DNA of 53,207 nt from UBA5287 sp041672395 (GCA_041672395.1 JBAYZS010000012.1:1-53207), one strand, 5' to 3'; positions 8,903 through 18,458 are shown, counted from the stretch's first letter. Notes: generated from the sequence alone by a model not told the origin. Made by a program: numbers and translations.

Positions 8903-10327
8903 ATGCAAGAACTTGTAAAATTATTTGAAAAATATACAGGCAAATTGAAACCTGAATTAGAATTACTTCCAACATCAGGTTCAAACAGGAAATATTACCG
9001 AATGAAAAAGGATGATATTTCATTGATTGGCGCAATTGGCGAATCAGTTCAAGAGAATCACGCATTTATTGAATTGGCTCAACATTTTTATTCAATGAAT
9101 CTCAATGTGCCACAGATAGTTACAGTATCTAACGATGAATTGATGTATTTGCAGGAAGACTTGGGTGATAACATTTTATTTGATGTAATCAAAGGAGGTA
9201 GATTAACTGGAGTGTTCAGTTCTGAAGAAAAGGAAATGCTTCATAAAACAATTTCAATGTTGGCTGATTTTCAAGTTATTGGAGCAAAGAATTTGGATTT
9301 TAATGTTTGCTATCCTCTACCTGAATTTAATGAACGTTCTGTATATTGGGATCTGAATTACTTTAAATATAATTTTCTGAAAACAACAGGAATGGATTTT
9401 CAGGAAGATTTACTGGAGAACGATTTCGATATATTAGCAAATGATTTACTTGAAGACAAACATAATACATTCATGTATAGAGACTTTCAATCACGAAATG
9501 TTATGTTGGTCGATGGAATTCCATATTTCATAGATTTTCAGGGAGGTAGAAAAGGACCTGTTTATTATGATGTAGCATCGTTTTTATGGCAAGCAAAAGC
9601 TAATTTCCCTGACAAATTAAGAGATGAACTTATCAGCACTTATATCAATTCTTTGAAGAAATATAGAGATGTTGAAGAAGCTAAATTCCTTAAACAACTT
9701 CGGATATTCGTATTGTTTAGAACACTACAAGTGCTTGGTGCTTACGGATTTAGAGGGTATTTTGAAAAGAAACCACATTTTTTGCAAAGCATTCCTTTTG
9801 CACTAAACAACTTGCGTGAATTACTGAAAGACGGCTTCGACAACTATCCATACTTAACTGAAGTTTTAAATAATATGGTGGATTTGAAACAATTCGCCGA
9901 TACAAGCAAACGTGAACTGGAAATTCGTGTTTACAGCTTTGCATTCAAAAAAGGAATTCCAAATGATGCCTCGGGAAATGGAGGAGGATATGTTTTTGAT
10001 TGTCGTGCGATAAATAATCCTGGGAAATATGAAAGATACAATAATTTTAATGGATTAGATGAACCGGTTATTAAATTTTTGGAAGATGATGGCGAAATTC
10101 GTAAATTTCTCGATCACATTTATCCACTAGTTGATAATCATGTGAAAAGATATATGGATCGCAATTTCACAAATCTGATGATTTCTTTTGGATGTACCGG
10201 CGGACAACATCGATCTGTTTATGCAGCACAAAAAGTGGCAGAACATATCTCTAAGACTTTTGGAATAAAGGTTTCACTTACCCACCGCGAACAAAATCTG
10301 GAACAAGAATTCAAGAGCAGAAAATAA
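8903..10327 (+). CDS. AmgK-like sugar kinase fused to a RapZ C-terminal domain
   Basis: This is a two-domain protein of 474 residues. Residues 1 to about 330 are an aminoglycoside-phosphotransferase-fold kinase: the Brenner motif is YRDFQSRN (D194) and the metal-binding FIDFQG has D211. Relatives such as AmgK phosphorylate the anomeric C1 of MurNAc or GlcNAc. Residues from about 335 to 474 match the C-terminal domain of RapZ: LEIRVYSFAFKKGIP, GLDEPV, and GCTGGQHRS at 430-438. In Enterobacteria this domain binds glucosamine 6-phosphate and a small RNA. The RapZ GTPase-like N-terminal domain with its Walker A motif is absent. The MurU-like gene follows 7 nt later. The kinase substrate and the role of the RapZ part are inferred. 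Confidence 0.85.
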   Translation: MQELVKLFEKYTGKLKPELELLPTSGSNRKYYRMKKDDISLIGAIGESVQENHAFIELAQHFYSMNLNVPQIVTVSNDELMYLQEDLGDNILFDVIKGGRLTGVFSSEEKEMLHKTISMLADFQVIGAKNLDFNVCYPLPEFNERSVYWDLNYFKYNFLKTTGMDFQEDLLENDFDILANDLLEDKHNTFMYRDFQSRNVMLVDGIPYFIDFQGGRKGPVYYDVASFLWQAKANFPDKLRDELISTYINSLKKYRDVEEAKFLKQLRIFVLFRTLQVLGAYGFRGYFEKKPHFLQSIPFALNNLRELLKDGFDNYPYLTEVLNNMVDLKQFADTSKRELEIRVYSFAFKKGIPNDASGNGGGYVFDCRAINNPGKYERYNNFNGLDEPVIKFLEDDGEIRKFLDHIYPLVDNHVKRYMDRNFTNLMISFGCTGGQHRSVYAAQKVAEHISKTFGIKVSLTHREQNLEQEFKSRK

Positions 10328-10334
10328 TCTTGAA

Positions 10335-11063
10335 ATGAAAGCAATGATCTTCGCTGCCGGACTAGGCACACGACTAAAACCTTTGACTGACATCATGCCA
10401 AAAGCTATGGTACCAATCGCAGGTAAACCTTTATTACAACATGTAATCGAAAAATTGAGAAGTGCTGGATTCGATGAAATCATAATCAACATACATCATT
10501 TTGGGCAACAAATAATCGATTTTATTGAATCTAAAAACTATTTCGATATCAGAATTGAGTTTTCTGATGAAAGCAGTAAATTACTCGATACAGGTGGTGG
10601 TATTAAAAAAGCATCATGGTTTTTTGATGACTCAAAGCCTTTCCTAATTCATAATGTAGACATATTGTCCAATATCGATCTTAATGAACTTTACACCTAT
10701 CACCTGAAATACAACCCTATAGCAACTCTTGTTTGCAATGAACGACAAACTACACGTTATCTGCTGTTTGATGAGAATATACAACTAAAAGGATGGATTA
10801 ATGAAAAGACCGGGGAAATAAAATCTCCTATTTCAAATTTACAACCTCAATGCTATAGAAAACTTGCCTTTTCCGGCATTCATATCCTCAATCCGTCTAT
10901 CATCAAATACATAAAGGATTTCCCAGACCAATTCTCGATTATCGATTTTTATTTATCCTTATGCAAGAAAGAAAAACTTATCTGTTTCACAACCAATAAC
11001 TTGAACATGATTGATGTAGGAAAGCTGAACTCTTTGGAAAAAGCAGAACAGTTTCTCCTATAA
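10335..11063 (+). CDS. MurU-like sugar-1-phosphate nucleotidyltransferase
   Basis: This 242-residue nucleotidyltransferase starts with the signature AAGLGTRLKPLTDIMPKAM and PIAGKPLLQH, and has the mid-domain substrate segment IHNVDILSN. The short single-domain form without a hexapeptide acetyltransferase tail is typical of MurU, which joins UMP to MurNAc 1-phosphate and bypasses de novo UDP-MurNAc synthesis. The 7-nt spacing after the AmgK-like kinase supports that pairing. Other mannose-1-phosphate or glucose-1-phosphate nucleotidyltransferases look similar, so the substrate is inferred from context. It ends the 4675-11063 run; 332 bases without a gene follow. Confidence 0.8.
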   Translation: MKAMIFAAGLGTRLKPLTDIMPKAMVPIAGKPLLQHVIEKLRSAGFDEIIINIHHFGQQIIDFIESKNYFDIRIEFSDESSKLLDTGGGIKKASWFFDDSKPFLIHNVDILSNIDLNELYTYHLKYNPIATLVCNERQTTRYLLFDENIQLKGWINEKTGEIKSPISNLQPQCYRKLAFSGIHILNPSIIKYIKDFPDQFSIIDFYLSLCKKEKLICFTTNNLNMIDVGKLNSLEKAEQFLL

Positions 11064-11395
11064 TCACGTGAACGCAGTGTTAACCATTCACGACTGAGAA
11101 CAATATTTTTGCCATTCATAACCAATTAACCTTTTTGAATTTTCTTACGTGAGTCATACTCGTTGCATGGAGTCAAAATCACTGTTTATAAAATTACGAC
11201 TTTGTTAATCGAATAACTTAATGTTTTATTAGCTTATATCTATAAATTATGTTAATTTATAGCACATTTAATAAATATATTTATTTTCTATGTTGTATAT
11301 TTAAAGTTTATGTCGTTCATTTGCATCAATATTTTAAAGTATTAGTTGCATGTTCTATTATTGTACCTATTTAATTACAGATATTAAAGAATAAA
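11064..11395 (+). promoter_or_regulatory. Upstream region of the sialic acid locus, with a perfect inverted repeat
   Basis: These 332 gene-free, very AT-rich bases lead into the epimerase gene. A perfect 9-bp inverted repeat (CTATAAATT, 5-nt spacer, AATTTATAG) lies at 11240-11262, a candidate operator. Possible -7 boxes are TATTTTTG at 11104-11111 (exact) and TTCATTTG at 11316-11323 (one mismatch, with a TTG 20 bases upstream at 11292-11295). A weak CGTGAA/TTCACG hairpin at 11067-11092 might end the preceding unit. No tRNA or small ORF was seen. Confidence 0.45.
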
Positions 11396-12577
11396 ATGAA
11401 AGATTTTAACATTTTAGAAAACCAATACAAATCCGAATTGCTGGAAAAGGTCCTACCTTTTTGGCTTCAAAAATCGCAGGATAAAGAATTTGGCGGATAT
11501 TTTACTTGCTTAGATCGTAAAGGTAATGTATTTGATACCGACAAATTTATGTGGTTACAAGGGCGTGAAGTCTGGCTGTTCTCCATGTTGTATAACAATT
11601 TGGAAAAACGTCAGGAATGGTTGGACTGTGCCATTCAAGGTGGAGAATTCATGAAGAAATTTGGTCATGATGGTAACCTCAACTGGTATTTCTCAGTTAC
11701 ACGGGAAGGAAAACCTATTATTGAGCCTTACAACATATTTTCTTACACTTTTGCTACAATGGCTTTCGGCCAGTTAAGCAAAGCTACCGGTAACAGCGAA
11801 TATGCAGAAATTGCCAAAAAGACTTTTGACATTGTACTTTCTAAAGTTGAAAATCCAAAAGGAAAATGGAACAAAGCTTATCCCGGAACCAGGAATCTGA
11901 AGAACTTTGCCTTACCAATGATCTTGTGTAATCTTTCACTTGAAATCGAACATCTTTTAGACGAATCATTCCTGCAACAAACAATTGATAATTGCATTCA
12001 CGAAGTGATGGACGTTTTTCTGCGCCCGGAACTGGATGGAATCATTGTTGAAAACGTGAACGAAGATGGAAGTTTATCAGACACTTTCGAAGGCAGACAT
12101 ATGAATCCCGGTCATGCTATTGAAGCAATGTGGTTTATCATGGATTTAGGAGTCAGATTGAATCGTCCGGAGCTCATAAAAAAAGCAACTGAAACAACAT
12201 TGACAATGCTTGAATACGGTTGGGATAAAGAATATGGAGGCATCTTCTATTTTATGGACCGACTTGGACATCCAACTCAAGAATTGGAGTGGGATCAGAA
12301 ACTTTGGTGGGTACATGTTGAAACATTGATATCATTATTAAAAGGATATCATTTAACAGGATCAGAAAAATGCCTTGAATGGTTTGAAAAAGTACATGAT
12401 TACACATGGAACCACTTTAAAGATCCTGAAAATCCGGAATGGTGGGGATATCTGAACAGACAAGGTGAAGTATTATTAGACTTGAAAGGTGGAAAATGGA
12501 AAGGTTGTTTTCATGTACCACGTGGCTTATATCAGTGTTGGAAAACTCTTGAAAAAATTAATGCAAACAAAAAATAA
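11396..12577 (+). CDS. nanE: N-acylglucosamine 2-epimerase (ManNAc to GlcNAc)
   Basis: This protein of 393 residues belongs to the AGE/renin-binding-protein family, an alpha/alpha-barrel that interconverts N-acetylmannosamine and N-acetylglucosamine. Visible family segments are WLQGREVWLFSMLY (about residue 50), MNPGHAIEAMWF (about 240, with the conserved His), KLWWVHVETLISLLKGY, and GCFHVPRGLYQCW near the C-terminus, with a second candidate catalytic His. Its place at the head of a cluster ending with N-acetylneuraminate lyase points to ManNAc as the natural substrate, replacing the ManNAc kinase/ManNAc-6-P epimerase route of E. coli. This is the arrangement I know from Bacteroides and Tannerella. 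Cellobiose epimerases share the fold, but context argues against that. Confidence 0.88.
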   Translation: MKDFNILENQYKSELLEKVLPFWLQKSQDKEFGGYFTCLDRKGNVFDTDKFMWLQGREVWLFSMLYNNLEKRQEWLDCAIQGGEFMKKFGHDGNLNWYFSVTREGKPIIEPYNIFSYTFATMAFGQLSKATGNSEYAEIAKKTFDIVLSKVENPKGKWNKAYPGTRNLKNFALPMILCNLSLEIEHLLDESFLQQTIDNCIHEVMDVFLRPELDGIIVENVNEDGSLSDTFEGRHMNPGHAIEAMWFIMDLGVRLNRPELIKKATETTLTMLEYGWDKEYGGIFYFMDRLGHPTQELEWDQKLWWVHVETLISLLKGYHLTGSEKCLEWFEKVHDYTWNHFKDPENPEWWGYLNRQGEVLLDLKGGKWKGCFHVPRGLYQCWKTLEKINANKK

Positions 12578-12624
12578 AACAAATTGACAAATTCTCTATT
12601 TATTAACCATTCAGTAATTTACAG

Positions 12625-15600
12625 ATGAAAAAAAAATTAATTCTATTAAGCCTAATGTTTCTGTCATTGGTGGCTGTTGCTCAAAAACAAACCGTTACCG
12701 GTACTGTAATTGAGCAAAACGGTGTACCAATTATTGGCGCAAGTGTTCTCGAGATAGGTACAACCAATGGTACAGTTACAGATCTCGATGGAAAGTTCAC
12801 TCTTCAGGTGGACCAAAATGCAACACTTCAAATTTCGTATATCGGATTTACCACCCAAATAATCGAAATTAAAGGACAGACGAATTTCGATGTTAATTTG
12901 AAAGAAGACTCTGAACTGCTAAGTGAAGTAGTGGTAACCGGTTACGGTGGAAAGCAATCACGTGTAAACGTGACCAACTCTATTTCAAAGGTAAAAGAAG
13001 AGACGTTCAAAGTCGGCGTTTTCTCTAACCCTGCTCAAGCTCTTTCGGGTGCTGTATCTGGTTTGCGCGTAATTCAGAGCTCAGGTAACCCCGGCGCAGC
13101 TCCTACAATTGTCCTTCGTGGTGGTACAAACCTAAACGGGACTGGTTCTCCTCTAGTTATTGTTGATGGACAACTTCGTGGTGGTTTGTCAGACATTAAT
13201 CCTGAAGACATCGAGTCAATGGACGTTTTAAAAGATGCCGGTGCTACGGCTCTTTATGGTGCACGTGCAAGTAACGGAGTTGTTCTTATCACAACAAAGA
13301 GTGGTAAGAAAGGTCAATCTGAAATCAATGTCAAAACAAAATTGGGAGTAAACTATATCAACAACCCACATGAGTTCTTGAATGCAAGAGATTATTTGTA
13401 TTGGCAGCGTTCAGCTTATAACAATACTCCTTGGGCTCCTAAGTCAAACTTGACAGGTGCACAACCTTTAGGCACTGGCAACGTTTATGGTCCAAACATG
13501 AAGTGGAATGTTATGGGTTATGATGCAAACAATGCTACACATGCAGAATTGTTGACAAAGGGATGGGAACTTATGGATGACCCGGTTAATTCAGGTCAAA
13601 AACTCATATTTAGGAACACAAATCCTGCTGATTATAACTTGAATAACCCTTCTACAACACAAGATTATAATATAAACATGTCAGGTGGTAACGACAAGGG
13701 TAATTATTATGCTGGCTTGGGTTACAACCATTCTACTGGTGTTCCAATCAATTCATACTACAAGAGATATAGCTTCATTTTCAACGGTGGCTATCAAATC
13801 AACAAATGGTTAAAGGCAAATTCTAACTTCAATTTTAACCGTGCAAATTGGCAGTCAATGCCGGGTTCACAATCAAGTGAGGCAAATTATTTCGGTCGTG
13901 TTTTGTCTGTTCCTATGACTGCTCGTTATATTAACGAGGATGGAAATCCTGTTGTTGGTACTGGTGCTGGCGATGGAAACCAAAATTATCAACCAGAAAA
14001 ATGGCAACAAGACCAACAGACTGATAAATTCACAATGGTTCAGACTTTAGAGGCTGAACTCTACAAAAACCTTACTTTAAGGGGAACTGCCAACTGGTAC
14101 TATTCAGAAGGTCTATATGAATATTTCACAAAAGATTATGAAGACGGACCTAATAACTGGAAAAGAACACGTTCAAGTAGCGATGAGTTCAATCGTGATT
14201 TCTCACAGACTTATAATGTCGTTTTAAATTATAATGCTGAAGTGGCTAAAGATCACAATATTGACCTAATGTTGGGTACTGAATACTATGATTTGGTATC
14301 AAGAGGATTCTATGCGGGTGGATCAGGTGCACCTACCGACGACTTCCAGGATTTGGCTCTTACTACTGATAAAGAAGGAAAGCGCTCTATCGATTCTTGG
14401 CACAGCGAATATCGCATTCTATCTTATTTTGGTCGTGCAAACTACAACTATCTTGGCAAATATCTGCTCTCTGGAGTATTCCGCTATGATGGATATTCAT
14501 CATTACTCGGAAAAAACCGTTGGGGCTTCTTCCCTGGTTTATCTGCTGGTTGGATATTCGGTAACGAAGAGTTTGTTAAAGATGCTGTTCCTGCACTTTC
14601 ATTCGGTAAGCTACGTGCTAGCTATGGTGTAAATGGTAACGCTTCAAGCATCAGTGCTTACACATTGCAGGGAAGTTATGGCTCAGCAAAATACAATGGA
14701 AACGTTGGATATCTTATTGGTGGTTTACCAAACCCTTCACTCCGCTGGGAAAAAACAACTACTGCTGAAGTCGGTGTTGATTTTAGTTTCTTCAATAATC
14801 GTTTGAACAGTAATTTTACATTCTACAACCGCTTGACTGATGACAAACATGCTGCATTGAGTTTGCCAACTACTACAGGGTTCTCTTCAATAACAAACAA
14901 TAATGGTTCTTTCCGCAACCATGGTATTGAATTGGAACTTTCAGGAACAATTATTCAGACAAAAGACATCTTTTTCAAGATGGGCGCCAATATCGCATAT
15001 AACAAAAATACTATAATGTCATTGCCAGACAATGGCTTGGACAATAACCGTCAAGGTGGTCAACAAATTTACACAGGTAAAGATAATGAACTTAAATGGG
15101 TTGGTGGATATCAGGAAGGACAAGAACCAGGGCCAATGGTTGGTTATGTATATGAAGGTCTTTACAGATCAAAGGACGAAATTCCTGCTGACCTTGTTGT
15201 AAAATCTGGACAGTATTCTGGTAAATATCAATATGGACCGGCTGCATGGGCTGCACTTTCATCTCAACAGAAAGCAAATGCAATTGAATTGATGCCTGGT
15301 GATGCTAAGTGGAAAGACGTTAATGGTGATGGAATCATCGACAGCTTTGATCAGGTTGAAATAGGTAACACAAATCCTCACTGGATTGGCGGAATCAACA
15401 CTACATTCAGCTGGAAGGGATTGACATTCTATGGAGCATTCGACTTTGCACTCGGCTTCTGGAACTACGACAACACAACTCCTTGGTATCTGGGTGACAT
15501 GCAGGGAACATATAACACAAGTACAGAAGTTTGGGATACTTGGACTGAAAACAATCCTACTGCAAAATATCCACGTTATGTATACGCTGATCAATTAGGA

Positions 15601-15873
15601 GCAGCTAACTACTTCAGAACTTCTACTTTGTTCGCATATAAAGGTAACTATTTGGCAGTACGTGAACTTTCACTTTCTTATACATTGCCAAAGGCTTGGA
15701 CACAAAAGTTCGCTTGCCAGCAAATCGATTTTTCTATTACAGGTCAAAACTTAGGTTATTGGAGTGCCGGACAGGTTGCAACTCCTGAAGTGTCAAGAAG
15801 TGGAGGAACTGCTTCTGGTACAGGTTATCCACTGCCACGTACTTTGGTCTTAGGTGTTAACTTCAAATTCTAA
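12625..15873 (+). CDS. nanO: SusC/NanO-type TonB-dependent outer-membrane transporter
   Basis: This is a 1082-residue outer-membrane receptor for energised uptake of sugars too large or scarce for porins. It has a signal peptide (MKKKLILLSLMFLSLVAVAQ), a carboxypeptidase-regulatory-like beta-sandwich at about residues 22-95 (VIGASVLEIGTTNGTVTD in part), a TonB-box-like LSEVVVTGYG near 105, the plug domain (VSGLRVIQSSGNPG; LRGG; SMDVLKDAGATALYGARASNGVVLITTK), and a 22-strand barrel ending in the C-terminal aromatic NFKF. It pairs with the SusD-like gene 20 nt downstream. Sialic acid or sialo-oligosaccharide is inferred as substrate from the surrounding catabolic genes. TonB, ExbB and ExbD are not in the window. 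Confidence 0.93.
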   Translation: MKKKLILLSLMFLSLVAVAQKQTVTGTVIEQNGVPIIGASVLEIGTTNGTVTDLDGKFTLQVDQNATLQISYIGFTTQIIEIKGQTNFDVNLKEDSELLSEVVVTGYGGKQSRVNVTNSISKVKEETFKVGVFSNPAQALSGAVSGLRVIQSSGNPGAAPTIVLRGGTNLNGTGSPLVIVDGQLRGGLSDINPEDIESMDVLKDAGATALYGARASNGVVLITTKSGKKGQSEINVKTKLGVNYINNPHEFLNARDYLYWQRSAYNNTPWAPKSNLTGAQPLGTGNVYGPNMKWNVMGYDANNATHAELLTKGWELMDDPVNSGQKLIFRNTNPADYNLNNPSTTQDYNINMSGGNDKGNYYAGLGYNHSTGVPINSYYKRYSFIFNGGYQINKWLKANSNFNFNRANWQSMPGSQSSEANYFGRVLSVPMTARYINEDGNPVVGTGAGDGNQNYQPEKWQQDQQTDKFTMVQTLEAELYKNLTLRGTANWYYSEGLYEYFTKDYEDGPNNWKRTRSSSDEFNRDFSQTYNVVLNYNAEVAKDHNIDLMLGTEYYDLVSRGFYAGGSGAPTDDFQDLALTTDKEGKRSIDSWHSEYRILSYFGRANYNYLGKYLLSGVFRYDGYSSLLGKNRWGFFPGLSAGWIFGNEEFVKDAVPALSFGKLRASYGVNGNASSISAYTLQGSYGSAKYNGNVGYLIGGLPNPSLRWEKTTTAEVGVDFSFFNNRLNSNFTFYNRLTDDKHAALSLPTTTGFSSITNNNGSFRNHGIELELSGTIIQTKDIFFKMGANIAYNKNTIMSLPDNGLDNNRQGGQQIYTGKDNELKWVGGYQEGQEPGPMVGYVYEGLYRSKDEIPADLVVKSGQYSGKYQYGPAAWAALSSQQKANAIELMPGDAKWKDVNGDGIIDSFDQVEIGNTNPHWIGGINTTFSWKGLTFYGAFDFALGFWNYDNTTPWYLGDMQGTYNTSTEVWDTWTENNPTAKYPRYVYADQLGAANYFRTSTLFAYKGNYLAVRELSLSYTLPKAWTQKFACQQIDFSITGQNLGYWSAGQVATPEVSRSGGTASGTGYPLPRTLVLGVNFKF

Positions 15874-15893
15874 CAATTTAATAATAGAATAAA

Positions 15894-17531
15894 ATGAAAA
15901 TAAATAAATTAATATTTGGAATCATATTAGGTCTGGCAACTTTGACATTCACATCTTGTGCTGACATATTGGACCTTGGCCCAGTTGACTATTATGGAAG
16001 TGAATCTTACTGGAAGTCGGAGGCAAACTTTGATGGTTACATCGATGGATTACATAAGAATATGAGAGATTATAACTTCACTCACCAAATTGTTTTTGGA
16101 GAATTGAGAAGTGGTAATTACAGTTCTGAAGGCACTGTCAGCATGGACGGTATGACAATGGCTTCTGGAGATGTTCGCGCTCAAAATTTTGACGCTGACC
16201 ATACTGGTGTTAGTGGATTTGCTAATATTTATGGTAAAATTACTAATATCAACCTTTTCATAAAGAAAACTACAGAAACAACACTTCTTTCTGACGCAAA
16301 AAAGAACTATTATCTGGGAATTGCTCATGGTCTTCGAGCATTCTACTATTATGATCTTTATCGTGTGTTTGGAGGTGCTCCGTTACGTTTGGGTATTGAA
16401 GTGATAGAGGGTGAACTAGATCCAAATAAACTTTATCTTGGTCAGGCTAAACCATCTGAGGTTATGACTCAAGTAAAGAGCGATCTCGCTAAGTCTCTCG
16501 AATTCTTTGGTTCTGAAACAAAATTCGACCCATATTCAAGGGGTAAAAAAGTATATTGGTCAAAAGCAGCTACAGAAACTCTTGCCGCCGACGTGTATCT
16601 TTGGAACTCTAAGGTTACAATTGGTGATAACAAATCAAACGCGGCAGACCTTGCAGTTGCTAAAAAACACCTATTGGATATTGCAAATAACTATGGACTG
16701 AGCTTGTTGAATAATTATTCTGAAATTTTTGATGCAAAATATGGTAAGGGTAATAACGAGGTGATATTCGCTATCAGATATGTTGAAGGTGAAGCTTCAA
16801 ACGGTTATGGATCTTGGACATATAGCGTAAACACAGGTAGTCTTAATACAAAAGCTGTTCGTGAAGATGGCACTCCTTGGAACGACCCTCTCGAATTAAA
16901 AAGTGGCTATCCAGCATCTTATCAATATAATACAAACTTGTTCTTGAAATTCGATAAGGAAGATTCTCGCCGTTTGGCAACTTTTATGCCGGCTTATTTG
17001 AAGACTGATCCTACAAATCTTTTAGGTGCTATTGCGGTCAAAAACATTGGTTATATCAATCCAACTGGCGATCGTATTTTCTGTAGCGATGATATTTACT
17101 ATCGCTTGGCATGGGTTTACTTGGCATTAGCTGAAGTTGCTAATGAAGAAGGAAACAATGCCGACGTTGAGAAATATATTAACCTGGTTCGTGAACGCGC
17201 ATATGGTTCAAATTGGAACGATAATTTCAAATATACTGCAAGTGATTATACTACTAACACCTTGACAATCTTGAACGAGAAAGATAAAGAGTTTGTTCAG
17301 GAAGGTCAACGCTGGTGGGATCTTAACAGAATGACTTTGACAAAGGGTGGTAAACATCTTGTATTCTGTAAAGAAGGATCAATGAAAGGTGATTATCCTA
17401 TCCTAAACGAAGCTACAGAAGCCCATAAGGTTCTTTGGCCACTGGATAAAGGAATCCTTGGAAATGACCCTCAATTGAAACAGACTCCTGGATATGGCGC
17501 AGAGGCACAGCAGGAAGAGCAACAATGGTAA
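15894..17531 (+). CDS. nanU: SusD/NanU-like surface glycan-binding lipoprotein
   Basis: This 545-residue lipoprotein caps the SusC channel and captures ligand at the cell surface. The signal ends in the lipobox TFTSC (Cys 22), followed by the typical SusD opening (LDLGPVDYYGSESYWKS). The tetratricopeptide-like core is shown by GIAHGLRAFYYYDLYRVFGGAPL and AATETLAADVYLW. The conserved C-terminal block is LALAEVANEEGN with VRERAYG, EFVQEGQRWWDLNRM and LWPLDKGIL. It follows the SusC gene closely. A very strong hairpin at 17558-17602 comes 27 nt after its stop, which should lower transcription of the downstream enzymes relative to the importer. Confidence 0.93.
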   Translation: MKINKLIFGIILGLATLTFTSCADILDLGPVDYYGSESYWKSEANFDGYIDGLHKNMRDYNFTHQIVFGELRSGNYSSEGTVSMDGMTMASGDVRAQNFDADHTGVSGFANIYGKITNINLFIKKTTETTLLSDAKKNYYLGIAHGLRAFYYYDLYRVFGGAPLRLGIEVIEGELDPNKLYLGQAKPSEVMTQVKSDLAKSLEFFGSETKFDPYSRGKKVYWSKAATETLAADVYLWNSKVTIGDNKSNAADLAVAKKHLLDIANNYGLSLLNNYSEIFDAKYGKGNNEVIFAIRYVEGEASNGYGSWTYSVNTGSLNTKAVREDGTPWNDPLELKSGYPASYQYNTNLFLKFDKEDSRRLATFMPAYLKTDPTNLLGAIAVKNIGYINPTGDRIFCSDDIYYRLAWVYLALAEVANEEGNNADVEKYINLVRERAYGSNWNDNFKYTASDYTTNTLTILNEKDKEFVQEGQRWWDLNRMTLTKGGKHLVFCKEGSMKGDYPILNEATEAHKVLWPLDKGILGNDPQLKQTPGYGAEAQQEEQQW

Positions 17532-17557
17532 TAATTAGTATCCTTGTTTAATTTTTA

Positions 17558-17602
17558 TCTAATTCCAAAAGAGACAATAAAAATGTCACTTTTGGAATTA
17601 GA
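17558..17602 (+). terminator. Strong hairpin between the SusD-like gene and downstream enzyme genes
   Basis: Arms 17558-17576 and 17584-17602 form a 19-bp stem with one mismatch around a 7-nt loop, followed by TTTTAACAATTCTTTTC. It is either a terminator with read-through or an RNA-stabilising 3' end for the importer transcript. The rest of 17603-17786 holds no gene; a CTTGCAA/TTGCAAG pair (17738-17744, 17765-17771) lies just before the next start. Confidence 0.75.
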
Positions 17603-17786
17603 TTTTAACAATTCTTTTCATTTAAAACTATTGACTTTATTCACTTTACTTAATATTGAATAAATCTTAACTCTGTTTTAAAGTGAATTAAAAAAATTAT
17701 CTCAAGTTTTTAGAATTTGTATTTAAGAACATGAATTCTTGCAAATTATATCACTGAATGTCTTTTGCAAGTATAAAACCAACAAA

Positions 17787-18458
17787 ATGAAAAGATTATT
17801 TCTAATCATTATAATTTCAAACTTTATTTTATGCGTTTCAGCACAAAATAATTATTCAACCTTTTACTATCAACGGACAAGCCTTTTCGAAAAATTGCCT
17901 GTTGACTCTAATGATATTGTATTCTTGGGAAACAGTATAACAAATGGGGCAGAATGGACTGAACTATTTCAAAACATAAACATAAAAAACAGAGGAATCA
18001 GCGGAGACATCTGCCAAGGTGTTTACGACCGTCTGCAATGTATTACCGACGAAAAACCCTCAAAAATATTTCTATTAATAGGCATTAATGATATGGCAAG
18101 GGGCACTTCAATAGACTCTATTGCTAATGCAATGCTTAAAATAATAGAGAAAATTCAAACAGAAACTCCACACACCAAAATATATCTGCAAAGTGTTCTT
18201 CCCGTAAATGAAAGCTTCGGGATGTTTCAAGGACATACTAAACAAAAAGCGAACATAAAACCGCTAAACGAAAAACTTGAAAAGTTAGCACGTACAAAAA
18301 AAGTTACTTTTATTGATCTTTATTCTCATTTTATTGTTCCAAATACTCAACTTATGGATCCAAAATACACCAATGATGGCCTGCATTTGTTGGGTGAAGG
18401 GTATATGAAATGGGTCGAAATTGTGAAACCATGTATCTCAGTTAAAAATGAAAAGTAA
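17787..18458 (+). CDS. Secreted SGNH/GDSL-family esterase, probable sialate O-acetylesterase
   Basis: This is an SGNH-hydrolase of 223 residues with a signal peptide (MKRLFLIIIISNFILCVSAQ). Block I is FLGNSITNGAEW with the catalytic Ser, block III is LLIGINDMARG with Gly and Asn, and block V is YTNDGLHLLGEGY with Asp and His. I place the start at the ATG at 17787: an in-frame TTG at 17739 would put 16 non-signal residues in front of the signal peptide. Relatives include acetylhydrolases and sialate 9-O-acetylesterases, and the cluster context favours removal of acetyl groups from sialic acids. It overlaps the hexosaminidase gene by 11 bases. Confidence 0.82.
   Translation: MKRLFLIIIISNFILCVSAQNNYSTFYYQRTSLFEKLPVDSNDIVFLGNSITNGAEWTELFQNINIKNRGISGDICQGVYDRLQCITDEKPSKIFLLIGINDMARGTSIDSIANAMLKIIEKIQTETPHTKIYLQSVLPVNESFGMFQGHTKQKANIKPLNEKLEKLARTKKVTFIDLYSHFIVPNTQLMDPKYTNDGLHLLGEGYMKWVEIVKPCISVKNEK

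Noticed and set aside
17739..17786. Upstream TTG start for the SGNH esterase
   Set aside because: It would put a polar stretch ahead of a good signal peptide that begins at the ATG at 17787.
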